DNA from: Bacteroidales bacterium UBA4893 | GTDB taxonomy: Bacteria; Bacteroidota; Bacteroidia; Bacteroidales; P3 | Direction of reading: 5' to 3' | DNA: 64,000 nucleotides | Assembly (NCBI GenBank): GCA_002399025.1 | Contig: DHCV01000027.1 | Coordinates: 1 to 64,000 of the forward strand | Shown: piece by piece, positions 24,224 to 33,900 of the stretch | Layout of the letters: each line of letters begins with the position of its first letter | Position numbering within the stretch: the stretch's first letter is position 1 | Made by a program: the position numbers and the translations under genes | The notes under the pieces: generated by a model | Told to the model about the DNA's origin: nothing | Seen by the model: the letters and a program-made list of their open reading frames with translations, nothing else | Databases searched by the model: none

Positions 24224-25720
24224 CTATTTTTTGAAATCATATATCCAAATCTCTTGTTCCTGTCCTAAGGAATTGAATTTGTATTTTGGAGCAAACCTAT
24301 ACTTATTCTTTATTATTGGACTATTGGAAGGGATTTGATTATTCTTGGTTTCTGCAATATTGGCCCTTGAAAGAACTTCCTTGCCTCCAAAATAATCGGT
24401 ATATATTGTTTTGTTTTCTTTTATCCAATTATCAAATTGCTCTGGACTTACTTCCGAAATCTTAAAGGTATTACTTATGTTTTGGTTTCTTCGCCTATAA
24501 GCTACAATATTATCAACCGCAACCTTATCCTTTAAGACAAAAACAGCGTCCTCCTTTTGAACAAGATTAGCTATTTCTTCGTTGTTGTTGAGGTTAAGGA
24601 GACCTATTGGGGTTAGTGCAAAGAAAATGTTCCAAGCATACATTGCAAAGCCAAATCCAAATAATGACCAACGAAGGTTTTCAAAGTAGTAGGCTGCCAA
24701 TAGGACTAAAAGGAATGGGATAATCACCATAAACTCAGCATTCCCATTTGAAAATATTGCAAAGGCAAGATTATAGATTAAGAGCCACCAAGTAAATCTA
24801 ACAAATCGCCTTTCGTTGAATAAGGTAAGCTGCCTTTTTATTAGCTTAAATAGGAAAATCACTCCAAGAATAAAGAATATTGAACTTACAGCTATTATCA
24901 AATATCCAATTACTGGGTGGATTGAGATTAGACTTCCAATATACCCGTGTACTTGGAAGAATGTTCTGACAAAACTTATTGAAGAAAGTAGAAGAACATT
25001 CTTAAGAATTGGCATTTCTGCATTTGAATTTATATAATCGTGAAGGACAAATCTCATTAGCGAATCTATTGATAAGTAACCCTCTTGAAGGTATACTACC
25101 AATGAATATGTTAGGGGAATAATCAGACTTATAAAGAAAAAATACAAAAAATACTTTCTCCTTCTGTTAAAGATAATAACAATAAAACAACATAGCCATG
25201 CAAAAACTACTATTTGATGAAATAAACATCCAATCACACAAGCCAAAGCACAAAGGACAACCTTGTAGGTTTTATTGTTTATTAGGAAGCTTTGAATAAA
25301 ATTTATCGCCAATAAAGTAAAGAAAAGAGGAATTATGTAGCACTCATTATCTATTGCAAAACGCTGGAAACCAAAACAAGAACCTAAGAAGAAGATAGCT
25401 GAAGCAATTAGAGATTCTTTAATATGAATTCTCTGCAAGATTACTCTTACGACAACAAAACAAGCCATTGCAAAAATCACATTTACGGTTTGTAGTATTC
25501 TGATTGGTTCGATGGAAGTTGATTGGAAAGGCAAATAGATTAGGTATCCAAAAGCAGAATAGAGAAGATGATGAGGACGAAAAAGCTCTTCTTTAGTTAT
25601 GGAGGAGAAAGCATTGGAATAGGAATCTGATGTTGGGTTATTGGAAAGAAAAAGAAAGTATAATAATCCAAAGGATATAATTATTATCCAAGAGTAGTTC
25701 TTTTTTAAATACCTTATCAT
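24224..25720 (-). CDS. Polytopic membrane protein, probable GT-C-type glycosyltransferase
   Basis: 498 residues with about 10-11 hydrophobic helices spread over residues 12-375, then a soluble periplasmic tail (about 380-498). The first loop has PTSDSYSNAFSS followed by a conserved-looking FRPHHLLYSAFGYLIY, similar to the acidic first loop of Pmt/ArnT-like GT-C enzymes that use polyprenyl-phosphate sugars. The family cannot be fixed by eye. A TACCTTTG element at 25746 provides the promoter. No glycan gene cluster surrounds it. Confidence 0.7.
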   Translation of the reverse strand: MIRYLKKNYSWIIIISFGLLYFLFLSNNPTSDSYSNAFSSITKEELFRPHHLLYSAFGYLIYLPFQSTSIEPIRILQTVNVIFAMACFVVVRVILQRIHIKESLIASAIFFLGSCFGFQRFAIDNECYIIPLFFTLLAINFIQSFLINNKTYKVVLCALACVIGCLFHQIVVFAWLCCFIVIIFNRRRKYFLYFFFISLIIPLTYSLVVYLQEGYLSIDSLMRFVLHDYINSNAEMPILKNVLLLSSISFVRTFFQVHGYIGSLISIHPVIGYLIIAVSSIFFILGVIFLFKLIKRQLTLFNERRFVRFTWWLLIYNLAFAIFSNGNAEFMVIIPFLLVLLAAYYFENLRWSLFGFGFAMYAWNIFFALTPIGLLNLNNNEEIANLVQKEDAVFVLKDKVAVDNIVAYRRRNQNISNTFKISEVSPEQFDNWIKENKTIYTDYFGGKEVLSRANIAETKNNQIPSNSPIIKNKYRFAPKYKFNSLGQEQEIWIYDFKK

Positions 25721-25745
25721 AATATTATCTTATGTTTTGAATCAG

Positions 25746-25753
25746 CAAAGGTA
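25746..25753 (-). promoter_or_regulatory. -7 promoter element TACCTTTG
   Basis: Matches TAnnTTTG on the minus strand, 25 nt upstream of the membrane-protein gene starting at 25720. Confidence 0.5.
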
Positions 25754-25983
25754 ATAAAATAAAATAGAAACTTGGTTACGCTCCTATTTTTGTACTTAGA
25801 TTTATATCAATAGTTGTGAGGGATACCCTATGACGAACGACAACAAGAAAAACATTTCTTATATTCAATTACCTATAAGTTTATTACCTTTCAAATTCAC
25901 TTAATTTCACACACTTAAGTATTAAGTTTTGGAGTTTGAATTATGGTTATTCTTTTTTATAGAATAATAATAAAATAAAAATG

Positions 25984-25991
25984 TAATTTTG
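25984..25991 (+). promoter_or_regulatory. -7 promoter element TAATTTTG directly before dnaG
   Basis: Matches TAnnTTTG and ends only 5 nt before the dnaG ATG at 25997, so transcription would start at or within a few bases of the start codon. Confidence 0.5.
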
Positions 25992-25996
25992 CAAAG

Positions 25997-28018
25997 ATGA
26001 TAAAGCAAGAAGATATTTCAAAAATACTTGATGCAACTGAGATAGTTGATGTTATTAATTCTTTTGTTCCGCTAAGGAAACGAGGGGTTAACTATCTTGG
26101 TAATTGTCCTTTTCATAATGAAAAAACTCCATCCTTTACTGTTAGTCCCTCAAAAGGAATTTTTAAGTGTTTTGGTTGTGGAGAGTCAGGCAATGCTGTT
26201 AATTTCATTATGAAGCACGAACATTATTCCTATCCGGAGGCTTTGCGTTTTCTTGCAAATAAATATGGAATAGAGATAAAGGAAGAGGAGTTGTCAAATG
26301 AGGCGAAAACTCTTCAGGATGAGAAAGATGCTTTATTTCATGTTACAGAATTTGCTCAAAGGTATTTTGCTGATAATCTTTTTAATGATAATGAGGGAAG
26401 GAAGATTGGATTAAGTTATTTTATTGAAAGAGAGATTAAGGAAGAGACAATTAAGCGTTGGGGACTTGGTTATTGCAAGGATAATTGGGCTGACTTTACT
26501 GAACATGCAAAAAAGAATGGATACACCGATGAGATTTTGATTAAATCGGGGCTTACAATTGCCAAAGAAGAAAGCCACGTTCAATATGATAGGTTTAGGG
26601 CAAGAGTAATGTTCCCTATATATAATATTGGAGGTCGTCCTTTGGGTTTTACAGGAAGGGTTTTAAGTTCTGAAAAGAGTAAGGCTAAGTATGTTAACTC
26701 TCCGGAAAGCGAAATTTATTCTAAGAGCAAGGTTTTGTTCGGACTCCATTTGGCTAAGAATGAAATTGTCAAGCAAGACCTTTGCTATTTGGTTGAAGGG
26801 AATATTGATGCCATTATGTTAAGCCAAAACAATGTTGAAAATGTTGTTGCAACTTCTGGAACGGCTCTAACTATTGAACAAATAAGACTTATAAAAAGAT
26901 ATACAAAGAATGTTACTATTCTTTATGATGGCGATTCGGCTGGGATTAAGGCTGCATTTAGGGCGATTGATTTATTTGTTGAGAATGGGCTTAACGTAAA
27001 GATTGTCCTTTTCCCTGATGGTGAAGACCCTGATTCTTATTGCAGAAAACTCCCTCAAGATGATTTTAAGGCATATATTACAGATAAAGCCGAAAACTTT
27101 ATACTCTTCAAAACAAATCTTTTGCTTAGTGATGCAAAAGATGACCCTTTCAAAAGAAGTGCTTTAATTAAGGAGATAATAAATACTATTAGCCTTATTC
27201 ACGATAATATTGAGAAGGCTGCCTATATCCAACAATGCTCCTCAATTCTAAATATGAAGGAAGAAATTCTGAATAACGAGTTGACCAAAGTACTAAGGGA
27301 TAAGTATTTTAGGAAGAAAAAGGAAGGAAGAAAGGAAGAAACCTCATCTTCAACCCAAACTCCTCCCGATGATTTGTTTCTTGATGAGGATGATGGTTCG
27401 AGCTATATTACCAATGAAAAAGCTAAGAAGCAGGTTATTGAAGAATCATTTCCTGATGAGTATCAAGAACGAAAGATAATTTCCCTTCTTCTAAACTATG
27501 GCGACAAGCAAACAACTCAAACCATTATTGGGGAAAGTGGAGAAAAGGAAGAGGCAAGTTATTTGGTTGCAGCATATTTGGTTGGTGAAATTGCAAATGA
27601 TAATCTTAGTTTTGATAATAGGCTCTATCAAACCATTTTCCAAATCTATAAGGATTATATTTTTGAAAAAGGAGGCTTGCCTGAACTAAGCATTTTTACA
27701 AATAATCAAGATTCGGAAGTTCAAAAACTTGCTACCTCTCTTCTAATCAATAATTATATTGTCAGCGACTTATGGGAAAAGAAATGGAAAATAATTATTC
27801 CAGACCCTGAAAGCGAGGAAAAGCTTAATCTAAATGTTAAAGAAAGTCTTTTGAGTTTCAAACTTAACAAGTTAGAACGAAAAATTATTGCTATAGAGGA
27901 GAAATTAAAAGATGAGGTTGAGTATGAGGATCAGTTAATTCTTATTTCTGAACAAAAAATCCTTAGAACATTAAAACAAATCATTTCTTCAGAACTTAAT
28001 AGGATTGTTACAAAATAA
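25997..28018 (+). CDS. dnaG: DNA primase
   Basis: 673 residues. The CHC2 zinc-binding domain has Cys37, His40, Cys58 and Cys61. The TOPRIM polymerase core follows: LVEGNIDAIML near 265-275 holds the catalytic Glu and ILYDGDSAGIKA near 311-322 the Asp-x-Asp. The C-terminal third (about 450-673) is helical and would bind the DnaB helicase. It makes RNA primers for Okazaki fragments. It is one of the few plus-strand genes, convergent with the protease gene to its right, and shares a hairpin terminator with it. Confidence 0.97.
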   Translation: MIKQEDISKILDATEIVDVINSFVPLRKRGVNYLGNCPFHNEKTPSFTVSPSKGIFKCFGCGESGNAVNFIMKHEHYSYPEALRFLANKYGIEIKEEELSNEAKTLQDEKDALFHVTEFAQRYFADNLFNDNEGRKIGLSYFIEREIKEETIKRWGLGYCKDNWADFTEHAKKNGYTDEILIKSGLTIAKEESHVQYDRFRARVMFPIYNIGGRPLGFTGRVLSSEKSKAKYVNSPESEIYSKSKVLFGLHLAKNEIVKQDLCYLVEGNIDAIMLSQNNVENVVATSGTALTIEQIRLIKRYTKNVTILYDGDSAGIKAAFRAIDLFVENGLNVKIVLFPDGEDPDSYCRKLPQDDFKAYITDKAENFILFKTNLLLSDAKDDPFKRSALIKEIINTISLIHDNIEKAAYIQQCSSILNMKEEILNNELTKVLRDKYFRKKKEGRKEETSSSTQTPPDDLFLDEDDGSSYITNEKAKKQVIEESFPDEYQERKIISLLLNYGDKQTTQTIIGESGEKEEASYLVAAYLVGEIANDNLSFDNRLYQTIFQIYKDYIFEKGGLPELSIFTNNQDSEVQKLATSLLINNYIVSDLWEKKWKIIIPDPESEEKLNLNVKESLLSFKLNKLERKIIAIEEKLKDEVEYEDQLILISEQKILRTLKQIISSELNRIVTK

Positions 28019-28060
28019 TAATTGGTTTCTTCTGCCCAAAAAGATGGGATATAATTGAAA

Positions 28061-28096
28061 AAAGTCGGGAGATAAATCAGATTATCTCCCGACTTT
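28061..28096. terminator. Strong hairpin terminator between dnaG and the convergent protease gene
   Basis: Perfect 15-bp stem AAAGTCGGGAGATAA (28061-28075) / TTATCTCCCGACTTT (28082-28096) with a 6-nt loop. It lies 43 nt after the dnaG stop and 56 nt after (on the minus strand) the protease stop at 28152. T-rich flanks are short on both sides, so it may work for both genes. Confidence 0.85.
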
Positions 28097-28105
28097 ATAA
28101 ATTTA

Positions 28106-28160
28106 AATCACGGTTTATTTTTTTAAAACCTTATTCTATTTTATTGAAACCTTATTTTGT
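28106..28160. repeat. 21-bp phased repeat at the 3' end of the protease gene
   Basis: AAACCTTATT words start 21 bp apart (AACC at 28127 and 28148), and a related unit AATCACGGTTTATT starts a further 21 bp left at 28106. The last unit overlaps the stop codon of the gene ending at 28152. Confidence 0.7.
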
Positions 28161-30911
28161 TATCACAATTTGTTTCTTACCAATAATCTTATCCCCTTCT
28201 TTCAAAAGAAGAATATAGGTTCCATTTTCAAGAGTCGCAATATTGATTTGGGTTTTAGAGTTTAGATTTTCTTTGATGAAAACTGTCTTACCTAATAGAT
28301 TAACAATTTGTACATCAGCTGTTTTTCCACTCTCTAAATTTAGATCTAAAGTAAATTCTCCTTTAGAAGGGTTTGGATAAACATTGAAGTTTATCAACTC
28401 AGCATTAATATCAAATAACCCAATATCTTTAACATAAATAGTTACTGGCGATGTGGTTTTGGAAGGACATGCTCCATTTCTTACCCTAACTCTATATTGG
28501 TATTCTCCATCTTCATTTAGGATTTCAGAAATAGTTGTTTGTTGTCCAGAATTTTCAACTGGAGCCCATTGTTGAGCTTGATATTTTCTTTGCCAAACAA
28601 CAACATCTCCAACCTGGCCTGTGAGAGAAATCTGTCCAGTGGTTTCTGTTTCATTAATGGTATCGAATTCAACTATAATGGTTCCAGCTACAGTTACGGG
28701 AACTATTGGAACAAGTTTTGAATCTGTAGTGTCTGATTTATCAGCAGAAATTACAACTCTTTTATAATAAGTTGGAACGGTTAGGGTTGAAGGGGTGTAG
28801 TCTTTCTTTATCCCTGCATTTGAAGTAATTTCCCAATTTACATTATCTATACTTTCAAACCAACGATAAGTATATTCTCCGCTACCCCCTTGAGGCTCAG
28901 AACCAAGAATTGTTGGCATTTCTCCTGTTTCGCATGCTGCAAAATTACTATCAACAATAATATTATTTGTTATCGGATCTGAAGTTGTTAAGAATGAGAA
29001 TTGTTCCCCATAGGCAACTCCATTAGCATTTATTCCATAAGCACGGTAGTAATAAGTTGTTCCTGGATTAAGTCCTGCTACTGTTGAATCAAAATTACCT
29101 GTTGTTCCAGCAACAATTATCTTATTATTTGATAATAGTGGGTAAGGTTCAGTATTATATACAAATCCTCTCTCAATTACTGTTGCATCTCCTTGAAGTG
29201 AGGTTTGAGATAAGCCTGATATTTTGGCTGATGTGTGTGTGATTTGAGTTGGAGCAAAGGTTTGAATTTGAACACCAAGCTCAGCTCCACCATTTACTTT
29301 GAAAGAGATATTATCACTATTTGTAATTTTTGTAATCTCTGTTATTGCTACATTAGAATTTAGATTATCCCATGATTTTAGATTTGTTGTAGTCTGATCT
29401 GTTAGTGAGGTGATTGAACTTGAACCTGGGTAAACCATATTTTTCATGCTTGTATAGTTCCAAGACATTGAGGATTCATTACCTACATATAGACCATCTG
29501 CTGATAATAATCTAACGGAATTCCTGCTTGAGAAACAATTTAGACAATTGTCAGCCCATCCTAATCCATTTGCAGACTCATCTACATGAATTGCAATCAT
29601 TCCACTATTGCCTCCGCCTTCCCAATTTCTATAGTTTCTTATTGAATAATGCAAATAATCGTTCCATCCCAAATAACTTAGATTTTCTAATAAGAAGTAT
29701 TCACCTTCATTAGGAGTATTAATTCTATAAACTATCCCTGAATCTGATGAAGGAATTGAAGTAATATCCATTAGCATTGTTGAATCAATAACATAAGGAG
29801 ATGCCCAACCCAAGAATACTTTAGAATAAGCATTATATAATGGAGGAGTTTTCTCACTATTATTATATGCACCTTCATCCATTACTTCAAATGTTGAAAA
29901 GGTTTTTGAAATTCCATTTAGATTATAGTCAGTATCATAATAGTCCAATAAGCCCAAAACATGACCAAACTCGTGAATATGTACTCCAACTCCTGAAATT
30001 GAGTTAGATGAATTTTTTTCAGAAGCACATGAATAGTCAATAATTCTTACTTCATCTAAAATCAAAGGAGGATTTAGTTTTGAACGATGAGCCCAAATTG
30101 CATTAGCACCACCTCCATTATGTTGACCCTTACCTGCATAAACAACATGAATACCGTCAACAATAAGATTTGCGTCATTATCAAAAACACTAAAATCTAT
30201 AATTGAATCAGCAGCACGACAACCATCAATAATCATCTGTCTTGCATTAACATCGTTTTGAGTAGTTGTTTCAGCCCCATAAAATGCTCTTGTGTTTTGT
30301 AAAACAAAAGGTCCAACAACAGTACATTGAAGATCTAATTTACCATAAGAATTAGCTAAAAAATAATCTCTAACACTTCCTGTACTTTGATTGGCTGAAT
30401 AATTAATTTGATTAAAAAGATTCTCGAAATCCTGTCTTGAAAATGTAAATGGGAAATCAGAAAATCCAACTAAAATTACTAAGAGTTTTCTAATCCCAAT
30501 GGTTAAACCTTCTGTTCCTTGTGCTTTTGTGTTATCTAACATCTCTGTCATTTGAAGCATTAGGTCTATTTGAGATTTAGAATATCTTAATTTCTTTTGA
30601 ATGGTTAATAAGAAATTAACGTCAGATATTGAACGTTCATTTTGAGATTTAGCCATAATTCCAGAAGGAATCAAATCTCCTTCTTGATTTTTCATCGCAT
30701 ATTCAAGATACCCCTGTTTGTTATACATTAAAGTATAGTTATCTTCTGACTCAACCCAACTTATTCTCTCATCTCCAAAAAGATAAGCAGAAACCTCTGT
30801 TCCATTTGGTTGAGAAAGCTGAACCAATCCTCTATAGGCAGGAACAGCTACGCTAATTTGTGAAATTAGCAAAATTGCTATAAAGAGCAATTGTGTAAAC
30901 ACTTTTTTCAT
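28152..30911 (-). CDS. Secreted M6-family metalloprotease with T9SS sorting domain
   Basis: 919 residues. Signal peptide 1-22; a propeptide-like region with YLFGDERISWVESEDNYTLMY near 45-65; then an M6 (immune inhibitor A-like) catalytic domain with the zinc motif HEFGHVLGLLDYYD near residue 312 (His, Glu, His and downstream Asp of HExxHxxGxxD). After the catalytic domain come an FN3-like module (about 540-640), Ig-like modules, and a C-terminal type A T9SS sorting domain (FNVYPNPSKGEF near 848, ending KKQIVITK). It should be exported by type IX secretion and act on host or food proteins. A longer paralogue lies directly upstream. Confidence 0.92.
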   Translation of the reverse strand: MKKVFTQLLFIAILLISQISVAVPAYRGLVQLSQPNGTEVSAYLFGDERISWVESEDNYTLMYNKQGYLEYAMKNQEGDLIPSGIMAKSQNERSISDVNFLLTIQKKLRYSKSQIDLMLQMTEMLDNTKAQGTEGLTIGIRKLLVILVGFSDFPFTFSRQDFENLFNQINYSANQSTGSVRDYFLANSYGKLDLQCTVVGPFVLQNTRAFYGAETTTQNDVNARQMIIDGCRAADSIIDFSVFDNDANLIVDGIHVVYAGKGQHNGGGANAIWAHRSKLNPPLILDEVRIIDYSCASEKNSSNSISGVGVHIHEFGHVLGLLDYYDTDYNLNGISKTFSTFEVMDEGAYNNSEKTPPLYNAYSKVFLGWASPYVIDSTMLMDITSIPSSDSGIVYRINTPNEGEYFLLENLSYLGWNDYLHYSIRNYRNWEGGGNSGMIAIHVDESANGLGWADNCLNCFSSRNSVRLLSADGLYVGNESSMSWNYTSMKNMVYPGSSSITSLTDQTTTNLKSWDNLNSNVAITEITKITNSDNISFKVNGGAELGVQIQTFAPTQITHTSAKISGLSQTSLQGDATVIERGFVYNTEPYPLLSNNKIIVAGTTGNFDSTVAGLNPGTTYYYRAYGINANGVAYGEQFSFLTTSDPITNNIIVDSNFAACETGEMPTILGSEPQGGSGEYTYRWFESIDNVNWEITSNAGIKKDYTPSTLTVPTYYKRVVISADKSDTTDSKLVPIVPVTVAGTIIVEFDTINETETTGQISLTGQVGDVVVWQRKYQAQQWAPVENSGQQTTISEILNEDGEYQYRVRVRNGACPSKTTSPVTIYVKDIGLFDINAELINFNVYPNPSKGEFTLDLNLESGKTADVQIVNLLGKTVFIKENLNSKTQINIATLENGTYILLLKEGDKIIGKKQIVITK

Positions 30912-30922
30912 AATCTATCTAT

Positions 30923-33900
30923 CTATTTATTAATTATTATAATTTTTGTCATAATCATGTCTTTATTCTTTAGAACTAAAAGATATGATCCTATTCGAAT
31001 AGGATTAAGGTTAACTCTATTATCTCCAATATTGAGAACTTGGTTATCTATGGTTTTAATCTCCTTTCCATTAATGTCATAAAGACTAAGCTTCCCAACA
31101 AATACTTCATTGCTTGTATAGTGAATATTAATTTCTCCTGAAGAAGGGTTTGGAGATATGGTAATACTATTGCCTTGATCAATAACCTCATCTAAACCTA
31201 TATCTTTTTTTACATAGGTCCAGTCCTCTCCTGAAATTTCTTCAGCACAAACTCCACTTGTTACTCTAACTCTATAAAAATACTTCCCAATTTCTCTTGG
31301 AGAATCCTCTATCCAATTGCTGTTTGGTGCTGAAGTAAGCTCTTCCCATGAGAAGTTTAGTTTCTTCCTTTCCCAAATGAATCTATCTCCTACATAAGCC
31401 CTTAATTCCATATTAAGGGTGTCATTTAAGTTTATTGTATCTTGAACCCTAAAGACATTTCCTGCTCTTGTTCGAGGAGAAACATCAATTTTGACTGCGT
31501 TACTTGTATCTGAAACTAATCTTGAAAATACAATTCTTTTATAGTAATTGGTTTGTACTGCTCTAAATGATAAATATGATGGTAAGATTCTTAAATCTGG
31601 ATCTGAGGCTAATTCCCAATTGATACTATCTGGACTTTGCAACCAAAGATATGAGTAAGTACCATTGCCTCCTGTTGGCGATGACCCTTGAAGACTTTGA
31701 GTTACAGAATAATAACAAACATTCTGATTGCCAGTTATTGTATTATTAAAAATAGGCGTTGGGGGAGTAATAATTAAATAATCTGATCCATAACTTGTTC
31801 CAAAGCTATTGGTTGCATAGGTTCTTACCCTATAAGTCGTTTCAGGAGAAAGATTAGTTAGGGTTGTTGAAAACTGTCCAATTCCACTCCCTACTTGAAG
31901 TTTCGAATCGGTTATTTCTGGCATAGAACTATCAATGGTCCAGCAAACACCTCTGTCCGTAACAGGACTTAATCCTACATAAACAACCTCTCCTTCTAAT
32001 TGAATGCTATTATGCGAAGCAAGAGTTGCTGATAAGGTTTGAACTAAAGGAGTTTGCAAAATTGCATTGATTTCTATGTTGTCAATATAAATTGCACTTC
32101 CATTTTGCGAAACTGCTTCAAATGCCAAATAATAATTATCTGTTGGAGTTGGTAGATCAATTGAGTCCAATGTCCAATCAGATGTTGAGGACAAATATGT
32201 TCTTAGACTGTTCCAAGTTCCATCAATTCCTATTTTATAATAAACTATTAATGTATCATTTGAATTTGGCTTTTGATACCAAAATCCTATCTTTGTGTTT
32301 GTATGATTTTCAAGATTAAGAAGAGGAACAATAAGTTTTGATTTGGCATTTATATTTGGAGCAAACCTAAAGAAATTAGTACCATCCTGTGGATTAACTG
32401 TTCCGTCCTGCGCTACTAATTCCCAATAATTTTCTCTCACAAAACAATTGCTGTCAGAGCTTTCAGTAATGAATTGATATGGGAATGAATTTATCCTTTG
32501 ACATTTTGTGTATGCTTCGAGTTGTTCTCCATAAGAAATCAACCCTTGATTGATTGCGTATGCCCTAAAATAGTACTTAGTGTTAGATAATAAATTACTT
32601 GCAGTTAGATAATACTGCCCTAAAGTATTTCCGGTTGAAAGATGATTATCCTCAATTGTAGGATTAGGGTTTGTGCTATAGACAATGCCCTTTTCTGATA
32701 TAGATGTGTATCCTTGTGAAAGGAGATTTGAAGATACCCTTATTGACACATCTGTAATATTATCTAAAGCTAATGTTTGAACAGAAGGATAGGCAGCCAA
32801 ATTTGCTTCTCCAATCTCAACATTATCAATGCAAATTCCATATCCAGAATATAACTCACTTTCAAAGGCAATATAGTAGGTATTGGATTTAGAAGGTAGG
32901 GCAATTGAATCTTTTGTCCATTGTGGATAACTAGTGAAGTTATAGGATTTCAATACTTGCCAATTATTTGTTGGAGATGTCTTGTAGTACACTTTTATAC
33001 CATCCTGAAAATCGCCTTGTGGTTCTGCAGCAAAATAAAATTTTAAGTAGGGTTGGGAAAGGACTGAAATATTTAATGGAGGAGTTATTAGTTTTCTCGT
33101 TTGTGCAGTTGGTGATTGTGAAGAAATATGTGCAAATTTTAAACCATCTTGTGCATCTGAAATACCATCTATTTGTGATGTGTCTTTCGTTTGCCAAATA
33201 TTTGATTGGAATGCGCTTCCTTCTTGCGACCAACAATTAAGAGATGAAACAGTTTCAAAACTATTTATATAAGGGAAAAGATTAATAGGACTACATGTTG
33301 TTTTTACTTGTATGATTTCGCCATAGAAAAAAGCTGATGCAGAATTTTTAACATATGCTCTTACATAGTATGTTGTTGAAGGTTGGAGCCCAGGTATTAT
33401 TGATATAAAACTATTTACATTGTCAGTATTAACTATTTTTTGACTATTTGAAGTTGGAATTGGTGAAGTTGAATACAATACTCCTTTTTCAGTAATTTGG
33501 TCAGTGGTTTGCGAAACTGTAACGCTAACAAAAATTGAATCAGATGTGTATTTTGTTATTGAATTTGTGGTTGCTTGAGGAGCATCTGCAGGGAGAACTC
33601 CATAATCAAAACTAATATTCTTTGTAATACTGTTTTCTTTTATTCTAAAGATTGGCTTATTAAGTTGAGAATAGTTATTTGAAAGGCTATTGGGATTGGT
33701 ATTGTCTGTAAAGTTTTGAATATTACTTGTGCCTGGGAATGTATTACTTGGTCGATTGTATTTAGTTTGTGGATTTGCCTCTTCAATATCAATTCCCATT
33801 AATGTTGAATTACAATTCGCACAATTACTATTCCATCCTGGAACACTCATATCAATATGAGTTATTATCATTCCGTGACCATAAAGAAATCTATCCCATC

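Noticed and set aside
32964..33240. 90-codon frames on both strands inside the large protease gene
   Set aside because: The minus-strand M6 protease frame covers the region without break and has domain support; these are shadows.
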